From M3007 sp044230315 (GTDB lineage: Bacteria; Bacteroidota; Bacteroidia; Chitinophagales; Saprospiraceae), in the NCBI GenBank assembly GCA_044230315.1, contig JBGARJ010000026.1, positions 1-64,000 on the forward strand: a DNA stretch of 64,000 nt. The letters run 5' to 3'. A program made the position numbers and the translations under genes. Below, one piece after another: positions 36,385 to 45,244 of this stretch. Below the pieces are notes generated by a model. It worked only from the letters and a program-made list of their open reading frames with translations. It searched no databases and was not told the origin of the DNA. The stretch's first letter is position 1, and each line of letters starts with the position of its first letter.

Positions 36385-38400
36385 ATGTTGAACAGGCTCC
36401 TCCTCCCGTCGTTGCTCTTTATCATTATCGTTTTAACGCTGGCCTGCCGGACGCTGAAAACGACAGCCGCAGGCCAATATGAAAGTTATCCGGTTTACAC
36501 GGGCTCGGATCTGGGCGTAACGTATTCGGCACGCCACACGTGGTTCAAACTCTGGGCGCCTTCGGCCTCGGCCGCGCGCTTGCACCTGTACAGCCAAAAC
36601 GAAAGCCCGGACCCCGAACGAACGGTGCGGTTGGCAAGAAACGCCTCCGGCGTGTGGGAAACCGTGCTGAATGGCGACCAAAAAGGCAAGTTTTACACGG
36701 TTCAGGTGCAACATCAGGGCCAATGGCTGCCCGAAACACCCGATCCCTATGCCAAAGCCGTTGGTCTGAACGGCCACCGCGGACAGATCGTCGACCTCGC
36801 AACCACCAATCCGCCCGGCTGGGCACAGGACCGACGGCCGGAACTGAAAAACTTCACCGACATAGTCCTGTACGAACTGCATGTGCGCGACGCGTCGATC
36901 GCCGCCAATTCGGGAATCCAGCACAAAGGCAAATTCCTCGGGCTGGCCGAAACCGGCACGCGAAACCCCGACGGTGCGGCGACCGGCCTCGACCACCTGA
37001 AAGAACTGGGCATCACCCATGTGCACCTGCTGCCGGTATTCGATTTTCGTTCGATCGACGAGGGCCGCACCGCCCAACAGCGCTACAACTGGGGTTACGA
37101 CCCTGAAAACTACAATGCCCTGGAGGGTACCTATTCCACCGACGCTGCCGATGGCGCCGTCCGCATCCGCGAGTTCAAACAACTGGTGCAGGCCCTGCAC
37201 GCCGCCGGCATCCGGGTCGTGATGGATGTAGTGTACAACCACACCGGCGGCCCCAACGACCAATCGGTGTTCAACCGCGTGGAGCCGGGCTACTACTACC
37301 GCCAAACGGCTGCCGGCGACTACTCCAATGCTTCGGCCTGTGGCAACGAAACGGCCTCCGAACGCCCGATGATGCGGCAATTTATGCTCGAATCGCTCCG
37401 GTACTGGGTCCAGGAATACCATATCGACGGTTTTCGGTTCGACCTGATGGGTATCCACGATATCGAAACCATGAACCGGATCAGCGCCGAACTGCACGCC
37501 ATCGACCCCACTATTTTTCTGTATGGCGAAGGCTGGACGGCCGGAAACAGCCCATTGCCCGACTCACTGCGCGCCCTCAAGGTCAATACCTGGAAACTGG
37601 ATGGCGTTGCAGCCTTCAGCGACGATATGCGCGACGCTATCAGGGGGTATGTGTTCGACCCCAAACAAAAAGGCTTCGTGAGCGGAAACCCCGACGTCAA
37701 GGAAAGCCTGCAGTTTGGCATAGTCGCTTCGGTACAACACCGGCAAATCCACTACGACCGAGTCAATTACTCCAAAGCGCCCTGGGCCCGGGAGCCTTAT
37801 CAAACCATCACGTACGCCGCCTGCCACGACAACCATACGCTGTGGGATCGACTCGCGCTTTCGGCCCCGGCGGCCAGTGAGGCCGACCGCATCCGGATGC
37901 AAAAACTCGCCGGCGCCATCATCCTGACCAGCCAGGGCGTACCCTTTTTGCATGCCGGCATGGAAATGCTGCGCAGCAAGCAGGGTGTCGAGAATTCCTT
38001 CGAATCGCCCGACAGCATCAACCAGATCGACTGGAGCCGGAAAACGCGCTATGCCGGGGTGTTCAATTATTTCAAAGGCCTCATCCGGTTGCGCAAGGAC
38101 CACCCGGCGTTTCGCCTGCCCACGGCCGACCTGATTCGCCGCCACCTGGAATTCCACGATACGGCCGACCCCAATTTCGTGGCGTATCAACTCGGCGAAT
38201 ACGCCAACGGCGACCGCTGGCACAACATTCTTGTGCTGCTCAACGGTAGCGGCCAGGCCCAGCGCTTCAACCTGCCGCCCGGTATCTGGACGGTCGTACT
38301 CGACGACCGCGAGGTCAATGAAAAAGGCTTGCGCTCCATGCGTGCCGAAGCGGTCCAGGTGCCGCCCATCGCTGCTATGGTGCTGGTGCAGGAAGATTGA
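36385..38400 (+). CDS. pulA: Type I pullulanase-like alpha-glucan debranching lipoprotein
   Basis: The start at ATG 36385 gives a lipoprotein signal (FIIIVLTLAC, Cys21). A CBM48-like beta domain follows, then a GH13 (subfamily 14) barrel. Diagnostic motifs are YNWGYDP (type I pullulanase), VVMDVVYNHTG, DGFRFDLMGIHD with the nucleophile Asp, LYGEGW with the acid Glu, and ACHDNHTLWDR. The enzyme cleaves alpha-1,6 bonds in pullulan, starch or glycogen. As a lipoprotein it should sit at the periplasmic or outer surface. The mature protein is about 650 residues. Confidence 0.92.
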   Translation: MLNRLLLPSLLFIIIVLTLACRTLKTTAAGQYESYPVYTGSDLGVTYSARHTWFKLWAPSASAARLHLYSQNESPDPERTVRLARNASGVWETVLNGDQKGKFYTVQVQHQGQWLPETPDPYAKAVGLNGHRGQIVDLATTNPPGWAQDRRPELKNFTDIVLYELHVRDASIAANSGIQHKGKFLGLAETGTRNPDGAATGLDHLKELGITHVHLLPVFDFRSIDEGRTAQQRYNWGYDPENYNALEGTYSTDAADGAVRIREFKQLVQALHAAGIRVVMDVVYNHTGGPNDQSVFNRVEPGYYYRQTAAGDYSNASACGNETASERPMMRQFMLESLRYWVQEYHIDGFRFDLMGIHDIETMNRISAELHAIDPTIFLYGEGWTAGNSPLPDSLRALKVNTWKLDGVAAFSDDMRDAIRGYVFDPKQKGFVSGNPDVKESLQFGIVASVQHRQIHYDRVNYSKAPWAREPYQTITYAACHDNHTLWDRLALSAPAASEADRIRMQKLAGAIILTSQGVPFLHAGMEMLRSKQGVENSFESPDSINQIDWSRKTRYAGVFNYFKGLIRLRKDHPAFRLPTADLIRRHLEFHDTADPNFVAYQLGEYANGDRWHNILVLLNGSGQAQRFNLPPGIWTVVLDDREVNEKGLRSMRAEAVQVPPIAAMVLVQED

Positions 38401-38444
38401 CCGGATGCGGTAGCAGCAGGTGAAAAGCCACAGGGACAAAAAAA

Positions 38445-38503
38445 TCACCACTCGGTGCAGCAGGAGGTCGTCAAAAAAGGACGTTTTCTGCACCGGGTGG
38501 TGA
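38445..38503. terminator. Bidirectional hairpin between the pullulanase and citrate synthase genes
   Basis: A 16-bp stem (38445-38460 with 38488-38503) with one G-T wobble encloses a 27-nt loop. It lies between convergent stops. Confidence 0.7.
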
Positions 38504-38542
38504 ATATAAAATATTGAATACCAGGCGTCTTTCAGCAGCCAC

Positions 38543-39871
38543 TTAATTCCCTACCACCACGTTATACTCTTTTTCCAGGTACGAGCGCACCCAAGCGGTA
38601 GTCACCGACTTAGGCCGTTCGAGCGGCAGGTGCAGGGCGCGGGCCCAGCATTGGGCGGCCAGCACGCCGAGGGCGCGGCTCACGGCGAAGAGCACGGTAT
38701 AGTAGTTGTGCTCTTTCAGGCCGTAGTGCATGAGCAGGGCGCCGGAATGCGCGTCGACGTTGGGCCATGGGTTTTTCACTTTGCCCAGGCTGGTCAGGAT
38801 CGGCGGCACCACATCGAATATCTTCCACACGATCTTGACCAGATCGCTGTCGTGCACATTATCTTCGGCAAACTGGCGCTGCGCCATAAACCGCGGGTCG
38901 GGCTTGCGCAACACGGCATGGCCGTAACCCGGGATCACGCGCCCGCTGGTGAGGGTGCTTTTCACATACTCGCCGATTTGCTCGCGGGTGGGCTTGGAAG
39001 TGCCGAGGGTATCCACCATTTTTTGTATCCAACGCACCACTTCCTGGTTGGCCAGGCCGTGCAGCGGGCCGGCGAGGGCGTTTACGGCTGCGCTGAGCGA
39101 GAGGTAGGGGTCGCTCAGGGTGGAGCCAACGAGGTGGGTAGTATGGGCCGAGGCGTTGCCGCCTTCATGGTCGGCGTGGATGGTCAGGAACAACCGCATG
39201 TATTCCTTGAAACCGTCGTTCTCGAAGCCGAGCATATGGGCAAAATTGCCGCCCCAGTCGAGCGAAATATCGGGCAGTGTTTGGTCGCCGCCGCGGTATA
39301 CCCGGCGGTAGATGTAGGCGGCCACCCGCGGGAGGCGCGCGATGAGGTACATGGTGTCTTCGTAGGTCGCATCCCAGTATTCCGTTTTGTTCATGCCCGA
39401 AGTATAACGCTGGGCAAACACACTGGTGCTTTGCATGGCCATGATCCCTACCGACAGTTGCGTCATCGGGTGGGTATCCAGGGGCAGGGCGTCGATAGTG
39501 CGAAACACATGTTCGGGCACGTTGGCGCGACGTACCCAGTTTTCGGTCAGCCATTTGACCTGCTCTTTGGTGGGAATTTCACCCACGAGCATGAGCCAGA
39601 ACAAGCCTTCCGGCAACGGCTCCTTGCCTTTTGGGGCACGAGGCAGTTTCTCCCGGAGTTCGGGGATGGAATAGCCGCGGAAACGAATGCCTTCTTCCGC
39701 GTCGAGGAGCGAGGGTTCCCAGATCATGCAAGTAATATCGCGCATACCGCCATATACCTGATCCAGCACCACATCGTCCACTTTCTTTTTCCCGTGCTCG
39801 TTCAGCAGTTCCTTGATCTCCTTGGCGAGCGCCTGTGATTTTTCCAGAAATGATTGTTTTAACGGATCCAT
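38543..39871 (-). CDS. gltA: Citrate synthase, mitochondrial-like type
   Basis: The 442-residue product aligns in pattern with the eukaryotic/type I-like group rather than the usual bacterial hexameric enzyme: LTIHADHEGGNASAHTTHLVGSTLSDPYLSLSAAVNALAGPLHGLANQEV, PGYGHAVLRKPDPRF and NVDAHSGALL. It condenses oxaloacetate and acetyl-CoA, the first step of the TCA cycle. It stands alone, with a long upstream region. Confidence 0.93.
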   Translation of the reverse strand: MDPLKQSFLEKSQALAKEIKELLNEHGKKKVDDVVLDQVYGGMRDITCMIWEPSLLDAEEGIRFRGYSIPELREKLPRAPKGKEPLPEGLFWLMLVGEIPTKEQVKWLTENWVRRANVPEHVFRTIDALPLDTHPMTQLSVGIMAMQSTSVFAQRYTSGMNKTEYWDATYEDTMYLIARLPRVAAYIYRRVYRGGDQTLPDISLDWGGNFAHMLGFENDGFKEYMRLFLTIHADHEGGNASAHTTHLVGSTLSDPYLSLSAAVNALAGPLHGLANQEVVRWIQKMVDTLGTSKPTREQIGEYVKSTLTSGRVIPGYGHAVLRKPDPRFMAQRQFAEDNVHDSDLVKIVWKIFDVVPPILTSLGKVKNPWPNVDAHSGALLMHYGLKEHNYYTVLFAVSRALGVLAAQCWARALHLPLERPKSVTTAWVRSYLEKEYNVVVGN

Positions 39872-39938
39872 AAATACTAGAGCGAGTAAGATGTAAGATG
39901 GTAGGGTTAAGTACAGTGTAATGTAAAACTTGTTGTTT

Positions 39939-40052
39939 CACCCTTCCTTCCCCAACAGGGAGGGAGCCGTAGATCAGACACAATACCCGATTCCTATAAC
40001 AACTAATCTTTTTCTTGACGCTCCCCTTCCTGTTGGGAGAGGGCTGGGGGTG
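39939..40052. repeat. Palindromic repeat of a third type, single copy
   Basis: CACCCTTCC...CCCCAACAGGGAGGGAGC (39939-39967) and its imperfect inverted copy (40020-40052, GCTCCCCTTCCTGTTGGGAG at its start) flank a 52-bp AT-rich centre. Similar purine-rich palindromes are dispersed in many bacterial genomes. Confidence 0.6.
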
Positions 40053-40304
40053 GGGTTGAAGCACCGTAGCGAAATGTCAAACAACTTAAAGTACCCTGCA
40101 CTATAGGATAAATAAGGCAGGTTTTTGAAGATTCAGGGATGGCTCCCGGGGGCGCAAAAAATGCCTTTTAAGGGCATAACAATGATCTTCGGGTAAAGTT
40201 ACGATTTTTGGATTTTCAGGTAAAAAAAGCCGGTTAATGTCAAAAAAGTGGCTGTTTTAAGGCTGCAAAAAAAACAAAACCAGGTTGAACCGGGGTGAAA
40301 TACA

Positions 40305-40342
40305 AAAGCGAAGCTAATCCCAAAACAGGGACGCTTCGCTTT
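40305..40342. terminator. Hairpin downstream of the DUF3276 gene
   Basis: AAAGCGAAGC (40305-40314) pairs perfectly with GCTTCGCTTT (40333-40342). The minus-strand stop at 40400 is 58 nt away. Confidence 0.65.
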
Positions 40343-40399
40343 GATTTTATCGTCAACGGATCAACCGTTTGTTGAAAACCGGGTAAGCGCTGGCAGCGG

Positions 40400-40999
40400 C
40401 TACCAGGTCATTTCATCATCCTCCTTTGGCCGTTTCCCCTTAGCATTTTCTTCATCGCCGGGTTCCTCTTCGGCTTCCGCGGCATCGGTTTCATTGGCGT
40501 CGGCGGCGTCGATGTCATGGGCATCCGTGTCGTCCGCATCCTCGGCATCCCGGTTTTGCGCTTCCCACTCGGCCTGACGGCGGTCAAACTCCTCATAATC
40601 GAAGTCTGGCATCAGGTCGGTTTTCACATGGTTGACCACCTCGTTGAGCGAGGCGGCAAAGCGGTTGAAATCTTCTTTGTAGAGGAAAATTTTATGGCGC
40701 TTGTAGCCATACCCGTCTTCGCGGCGGGTGCTTTCGGTGATCGTGATAAAGAAGTCTTCGCCTTTGGTTTTGCGTACGTCGAAGAAATAAGTGCGGCGTT
40801 TGCCGGCTCGTACGCGCTTGGAAAATACACTCTCCTCATGATCGCGTTCGCTATCCCGCTCGCGGCTTCTGAAATCGCCGCGTTCCCGAAAGCCGCCACG
40901 GTCGCGATTGTCGCCACGGTCGCGGAAATCCCGGTTACGGTCTCGGTCTCGATCGCGGAAATCACCCCGGTCTCTCCGCTTAAAATGCCCGTATTCCAC
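40400..40999 (-). CDS. DUF3276 (PUR-alpha-like) nucleic-acid-binding protein
   Basis: A GTG at 40999 is chosen as start (MEYGHFKRRDRG...). The frame is open further up, but a TACCTTTG promoter box at 41050-41043 lies inside that extension. The 199 residues begin with an Arg/Asp/Gly-rich disordered region, then a PUR fold (VFSKRVRAGKRRTYFFDVRKTKGEDFFITITES ... KIFLYKEDFNRF), and end in a very acidic Asp/Glu/Ala tail. PUR proteins bind single-stranded DNA or RNA. The bipolar charge suggests an RNA chaperone-like role. Confidence 0.85.
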   Translation of the reverse strand: MEYGHFKRRDRGDFRDRDRDRNRDFRDRGDNRDRGGFRERGDFRSRERDSERDHEESVFSKRVRAGKRRTYFFDVRKTKGEDFFITITESTRREDGYGYKRHKIFLYKEDFNRFAASLNEVVNHVKTDLMPDFDYEEFDRRQAEWEAQNRDAEDADDTDAHDIDAADANETDAAEAEEEPGDEENAKGKRPKEDDEMTW

Positions 41000-41042
41000 T
41001 TGTCTTACGTTTTGTGAAAAAAATTTGATGAACAGTTGTGAG

Positions 41043-41050
41043 CAAAGGTA
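41043..41050 (-). promoter_or_regulatory. Bacteroidota -7 box of the DUF3276 gene
   Basis: TACCTTTG on the minus strand, 43 nt before the chosen GTG. It argues against the upstream ATG at 41068. Confidence 0.55.
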
Positions 41051-41103
41051 GATTTTCCGATGAAACATCGGTTGTTTTTTTATAAAAACGTTAAAACGCT
41101 CAA

Positions 41104-42801
41104 TCAGCGGGTATATCGCAATTGTCCGCCCACTATGGTTTTCAGCACTTTAGCAGCTAAAATATCGGTTGGCGGGCAGTGCAAAAGGTCTTTGGACAGC
41201 ACCACAATATCGGCGCGTTTGCCCACCGCGAGTATGCCTTTTTCCGGCTCTTCGAATGCGGCGTAGGCGTTCCAGCGGGTGTACGAACAGAGGGCTTCCT
41301 GGCGGGTCATACACTGCTCGGGAAAGAACTCCAGTCCGGTGTCGGCCCGTTTGCGCGTGACGGCGGCGTAGAGGCAGGGCAGGGGGTCAACGTCTTCCAC
41401 CGGCGCGTCGGTGCCGTTGGCGAGGTGGGCGCCGGCGTCGAGCAGGCTGCGCCAGGCATAGGCGCCGGCGCGGGCGCGTTGTTCGCCGAGGCGTTTCACT
41501 ACAAATGGCGCATCGCTGGTGCAGTGTATGGCTTGCATGGAAGCGATCACGCCCAATTGCCCAAAACGCGGGATATCCTGCGGGTCGAGGTGTTGGGCGT
41601 GCTCGATGCGCCAGCGGCCTCCATCGGCTGCGCCGGGGCGGTGTTTTTCATAGATGTTCAACACCTCGCGGTTGGCGCGGTCGCCAATGGCGTGTACGCA
41701 CAGTTGGAGGCCGTGGAGGCGGCATTGCTGCGCCAGGCCGATTATCTGTTCCACCGGGGTAGTGTTCTGGCCATAGTGGCCGGGTTTGTCGGCATAGGGT
41801 TCGAGCAACCACGCGCCGTAGGAGCCGAGGGCGCCGTCGAGGTAAGCCTTGACAGCCCGCACGGTGAGGTAGCCGTTGCCCAGGCCTATTTGCGGGAAAG
41901 CCGCCAGTTTGGGGTAGTCTTCGGGTTGGGGCTGGCCGATCATTACCCACAATCGCAGCGGCAATTGGCCGTTCTCGGCCAGGCGCCGGTACTGGTCGAT
42001 TTCCCAAAAACTGCTGCCGGCATCCTGAAACGATGTGATGCCTTTGGCGAGGCATTCCCGGGCGGCCAGAGCGGTTGTTTTGTCGAAGGCTGCCTGTTTC
42101 TCTGCTGCACTGCGTTTGTTTTTCCAGGCTATATAGGGCTGTTCGATCAGGTCCATGGCGTTTTCTTCAAATACGCCCGTCAGGTTGCCCGATGCATCGC
42201 GCACGATGCGGCCGCCCACGGGATCAGGCGTTTCGCGGCTGATCCCCGCCAGTTGCATGGCATTGGCATTGGCGAAAAGGCTGTGCCCGCTGGCGTGTTT
42301 CAGCAATACGGGGTGGTTGGGCGACACAGCGCTCAGGGCATCGTGGTAGGGGTAACCGTTCACCGTTCGGCCGGGTGATTCGGTCCACTTTTCCTGGTGC
42401 CAGCCGCGGCCCTCGATCCATTCGCCGGCCGGGGTCGTTTTCACTTTTTCGGCCACCAGGCCCACGATTTCGTTCCAACTCCGGGTGTGCATCAGATTCA
42501 ACTGTTGCAAACTCTGGCCGATCCCCTGAAAATGCCCGTGTCCTTCGATGAACCCCGGCATGGCAAAGGCGCCCTGCAAATCGAGCACTTGCGTGTTGGC
42601 GCCGACGAGGGCTTTAGCGTCCGCGTCGTTGCCGACAAAGAGAATGGAATCGCCCCGGATGGCTACGGCCGTGGCTTGAGCTTGGGTGCTGTCGGCGGTA
42701 AAAAAATTGCCGTTCAGCAGCACGAGTGTTGCGGGGCCCTTGGCGTTTGGGTCGGAACAGCCCAAGCCCAGGGCGAGCAAAGCAAAGAGGATATTTTTCA
42801 T
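41104..42801 (-). CDS. Amidohydrolase lipoprotein (YtcJ/DUF-type imidazolonepropionase-like)
   Basis: The 565-residue product opens with a lipoprotein signal (MKNILFALLALGLGC, Cys15). An amidohydrolase metal-dependent barrel follows: PGFIEGHGHFQG with two metal His ligands, YLDGALGSYGAWLLEPY, VHAIGDRANR and the late ANGTDAPVE metal Asp. Homologues of the YtcJ/LAF3 group hydrolyse C-N bonds of varied amides; the substrate here is unknown. It lies 7 nt downstream of alkB and is likely in its operon. Confidence 0.9.
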   Translation of the reverse strand: MKNILFALLALGLGCSDPNAKGPATLVLLNGNFFTADSTQAQATAVAIRGDSILFVGNDADAKALVGANTQVLDLQGAFAMPGFIEGHGHFQGIGQSLQQLNLMHTRSWNEIVGLVAEKVKTTPAGEWIEGRGWHQEKWTESPGRTVNGYPYHDALSAVSPNHPVLLKHASGHSLFANANAMQLAGISRETPDPVGGRIVRDASGNLTGVFEENAMDLIEQPYIAWKNKRSAAEKQAAFDKTTALAARECLAKGITSFQDAGSSFWEIDQYRRLAENGQLPLRLWVMIGQPQPEDYPKLAAFPQIGLGNGYLTVRAVKAYLDGALGSYGAWLLEPYADKPGHYGQNTTPVEQIIGLAQQCRLHGLQLCVHAIGDRANREVLNIYEKHRPGAADGGRWRIEHAQHLDPQDIPRFGQLGVIASMQAIHCTSDAPFVVKRLGEQRARAGAYAWRSLLDAGAHLANGTDAPVEDVDPLPCLYAAVTRKRADTGLEFFPEQCMTRQEALCSYTRWNAYAAFEEPEKGILAVGKRADIVVLSKDLLHCPPTDILAAKVLKTIVGGQLRYTR

Positions 42802-42808
42802 GCAGTAT

Positions 42809-43846
42809 CTACGAATCGGGCGTTTGAAAGCGGGAGTTCATGATCCGGAACCAAAGCGGCGGTACCAGGGCCAGCAGCACACTGGTCGGGTAGCCAAAGG
42901 GCAATTGCGGGCTTTGATCGAGGTGGCGCAGGATCTGGTATTTTCGGGTGGCTTTGTAATGGTGGTCGCTGTGGCGGGTGAGTTCGTACAGGAAGATCCG
43001 GCCGATTTCATGGTTGCTGTTCCAGGAGTGCGCGGGGGTCACGGGCTCGGGGCGGCCCGAGGGTAAAAGCCGCCGGCGCAGGCCGTAATGCTCGATGTAG
43101 TTGATCGTTTCGAGCAGTAAAACCCCAATGAGTGCAATGGCGCAGGCGCCGAGCAAGGCCTTGAGCCCCAGGGCCCATCCTATAGCCAACAGCCAAAGCG
43201 TTTGCCAGGCCTGGAACTGCAACATTTCGTTGTGGTGGCTCCAAACGGGCAACCCGGCCTTTTGCAGGCGTTCGCATTCGATCTGCCAGGCGCTGCGCCA
43301 GCCACCGCCGATGGAGCGCGCCCAAAAGACGAATACCGGTTCGCCAAAACGCGCGCTGGCGGGGTCGAAGTCGGTGGCTACGTTTTTGTGGTGCCCCCGG
43401 TTGTGTTCGATAAAAAAGTGTTGGTACAAGGCCGTCAGGAGCATCCATTTGGCCATATACTGTTCAAAGGCGGCGGTGCGATGGCCCAGTTCGTGGGCTA
43501 CATTGATACCGGTGGCGCCCACAATAATGCCGGCGCCAAGCGTGAGGCCCATCCACTCGAGCGGCAACAACGTCGTGTATTGCACGGTGTACAAGTACCA
43601 ACCGACCAGGCCGAACAGGATCGGCAAATTGAGGTACAGCAGGCCGTCGAACAGCCGGCGCCGGGTGCGGTCGTCCTCTTGTTCGGGCGGTACATTCGCG
43701 GTGCTTTGCGGCGTCCAGCGTTCCAGTACCGGGATAATGCCAAACGCCAGTATCACCGTCGACCATGCCCAGGGCCCCCGCAACAGCAAGGCCAGTGCCC
43801 CGCTCAGGGGAAGGATATAGGCCAGGAGGTATTTTAAATCTTTCAT
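42809..43846 (-). CDS. alkB: Alkane 1-monooxygenase-like membrane di-iron hydroxylase
   Basis: The 345-residue product starts at ATG 43846. All histidine boxes of AlkB are present: HELGH at 118-122, EHNRGHHKNVAT at 147-158 and RHSDHH at 291-296. The HYG motif is NYIEHYGL (249-256), which separates AlkB from other fatty acid desaturases. About six transmembrane helices frame the boxes. The enzyme oxidises terminal methyl groups of alkanes or related lipids and needs electron donors. A ferredoxin reductase gene is divergently transcribed 77 bp away. Confidence 0.9.
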   Translation of the reverse strand: MKDLKYLLAYILPLSGALALLLRGPWAWSTVILAFGIIPVLERWTPQSTANVPPEQEDDRTRRRLFDGLLYLNLPILFGLVGWYLYTVQYTTLLPLEWMGLTLGAGIIVGATGINVAHELGHRTAAFEQYMAKWMLLTALYQHFFIEHNRGHHKNVATDFDPASARFGEPVFVFWARSIGGGWRSAWQIECERLQKAGLPVWSHHNEMLQFQAWQTLWLLAIGWALGLKALLGACAIALIGVLLLETINYIEHYGLRRRLLPSGRPEPVTPAHSWNSNHEIGRIFLYELTRHSDHHYKATRKYQILRHLDQSPQLPFGYPTSVLLALVPPLWFRIMNSRFQTPDS

Positions 43847-43884
43847 CGTCAAACTATTGACCGCGGTTTGTGGTTTTGCTGCTG

Positions 43885-43892
43885 TAATTTTG
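43885..43892 (+). promoter_or_regulatory. Bacteroidota -7 box of the ferredoxin reductase gene
   Basis: TAATTTTG followed by CGGCC, 31 nt before the start codon at 43923 and within the 76-bp divergent region. Confidence 0.55.
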
Positions 43893-43922
43893 CGGCCCCA
43901 AGATCATAAATCGTACAACAGC

Positions 43923-45029
43923 ATGGATTTTCACGCGCTCAAAATTAATAAAATCACGCCGGAAACCCCGGATACGGTTACCCTGGAATTTGAAATACCG
44001 GATCAACTGCGCGACACCTTCACGTATAAACAAGGCCAACATGTGACCGTTCGCTGCCACCTGAATGGCCACGAAGTGCGGCGCTCGTATTCAATGTCGT
44101 CCAGCCCCCTCGAGCCGCGTTTCGCCGTCACGGTAAAAAAAGTACAGGGCGGCCAGATGTCGACTTTTTTGCACGACCAGGTGCAGGTGGGCGACACCCT
44201 GGACGTAGCGCCGCCCGACGGGCGATTTTTCGTGCCGCTCGATCCCGATAAACGCCGGACCTACTATGTGTTCGGCAGCGGAAGCGGGATCACCCCGCTG
44301 ATGTCGATCTTGAAAACCACGCTCGAACACGAGCCGATGAGCACTGTTTTTCTGCTGTACGGCAGCCGGAATGAAGAGAGCATCATTTTCCGCGATGAAC
44401 TGGAGCGCCTTAGCGAGCGATACGCCGGCCAACTATTCGTCGAACATATCCTCAGCCGGCCCAGGAAGGAAGCCGCGGGCAGTTTTCTCGGTATTTTTAA
44501 AAAATACAGCTCCAATTGGGCGGGCAAAACCGGCCGGATCGACGGGCGCGCCGCCACGGCCTACCTCGACGAAAATATGGCACATGGCCCCGAAGATGAT
44601 TGCCAGTATTTTATTTGCGGCCCCGGCAACATGGCCGACACGGTAAAAGCTGCCCTGCTGGGCCGAGGGATTGGCTCGAAACAAATCCATACCGAACACT
44701 TCGTCAACTCCACCCATACGCCCGGCGAGTTCAGCGCCGCGCCCGGCGACGGCGGCGCCCGGCTGATTGTACACCTCAACGGTAAACGCATCGAAACCAC
44801 CGTGCCTTCAGGGGCCACTATTCTCGATGTGATGGTCCGGGAAAATTACGACGCGCCGTATTCCTGCACGGCCGGCGCTTGTTCTACCTGCATGGCCAAA
44901 GTGCTGAACGGAAAGATCAAAATGGATGCCTGCTATGCGCTCGACGACGACGAGATCAAAGCCGGTTACTGCCTCACCTGCCAGTCGCATCCCGATGCCG
45001 ATCTGGTGGAAATATCTTACGATCTTTGA
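43923..45029 (+). CDS. FNR-type reductase with C-terminal [2Fe-2S] ferredoxin (PaaE-like)
   Basis: The 368-residue product starts at MDFHALKINK (43923). An FAD-binding barrel has RSYSMSS (54-60), an NAD(P) domain has GSGSGITP (118-125) and FICGPGNM, and a plant-type [2Fe-2S] domain has CTAGACSTC (Cys315, 320, 323) and a later CLTC (fourth ligand Cys353). This order matches phenylacetyl-CoA oxygenase reductase PaaE and related single-component donors. Divergent placement from alkB suggests it feeds electrons to that hydroxylase; no rubredoxin gene is in the window. Confidence 0.9.
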   Translation: MDFHALKINKITPETPDTVTLEFEIPDQLRDTFTYKQGQHVTVRCHLNGHEVRRSYSMSSSPLEPRFAVTVKKVQGGQMSTFLHDQVQVGDTLDVAPPDGRFFVPLDPDKRRTYYVFGSGSGITPLMSILKTTLEHEPMSTVFLLYGSRNEESIIFRDELERLSERYAGQLFVEHILSRPRKEAAGSFLGIFKKYSSNWAGKTGRIDGRAATAYLDENMAHGPEDDCQYFICGPGNMADTVKAALLGRGIGSKQIHTEHFVNSTHTPGEFSAAPGDGGARLIVHLNGKRIETTVPSGATILDVMVRENYDAPYSCTAGACSTCMAKVLNGKIKMDACYALDDDEIKAGYCLTCQSHPDADLVEISYDL

Positions 45030-45033
45030 TGCA

Positions 45034-45051
45034 ACCCCGGCGGTGCGGGGT
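45034..45051 (+). terminator. Small hairpin after the reductase gene
   Basis: ACCCCG (45034-45039) pairs with CGGGGT (45046-45051) over a 6-nt loop, 5 nt after the stop codon. There is no strong T-run. Confidence 0.4.
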
Positions 45052-45244
45052 ATTCCGGCCATTGGCTTTACGTTGCTCCGATTCTAACTATGCTGAAAAA
45101 GCATGGTCGTAATATGCTTTTTTTGAGCGTATTGTAAAATTTATTTTTTTACATATAATTTCAAAAAATACGAAAAAGCGGTGCTGAAGATTTGCACCCA
45201 ACGATGCGACGCGGCTATTTTCGGTGCTCGAAATATCCGCCTGC

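Larger units (their letters stand above)
39872..40399. other. 528-bp gap upstream of gltA
   Basis: No gene is supported. It holds a palindromic repeat (39939-40052) and the terminator of the DUF3276 gene (40305-40342). The stretch between them probably holds gltA regulatory signals, but I find no clean -33/-7 pair. Confidence 0.55.
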
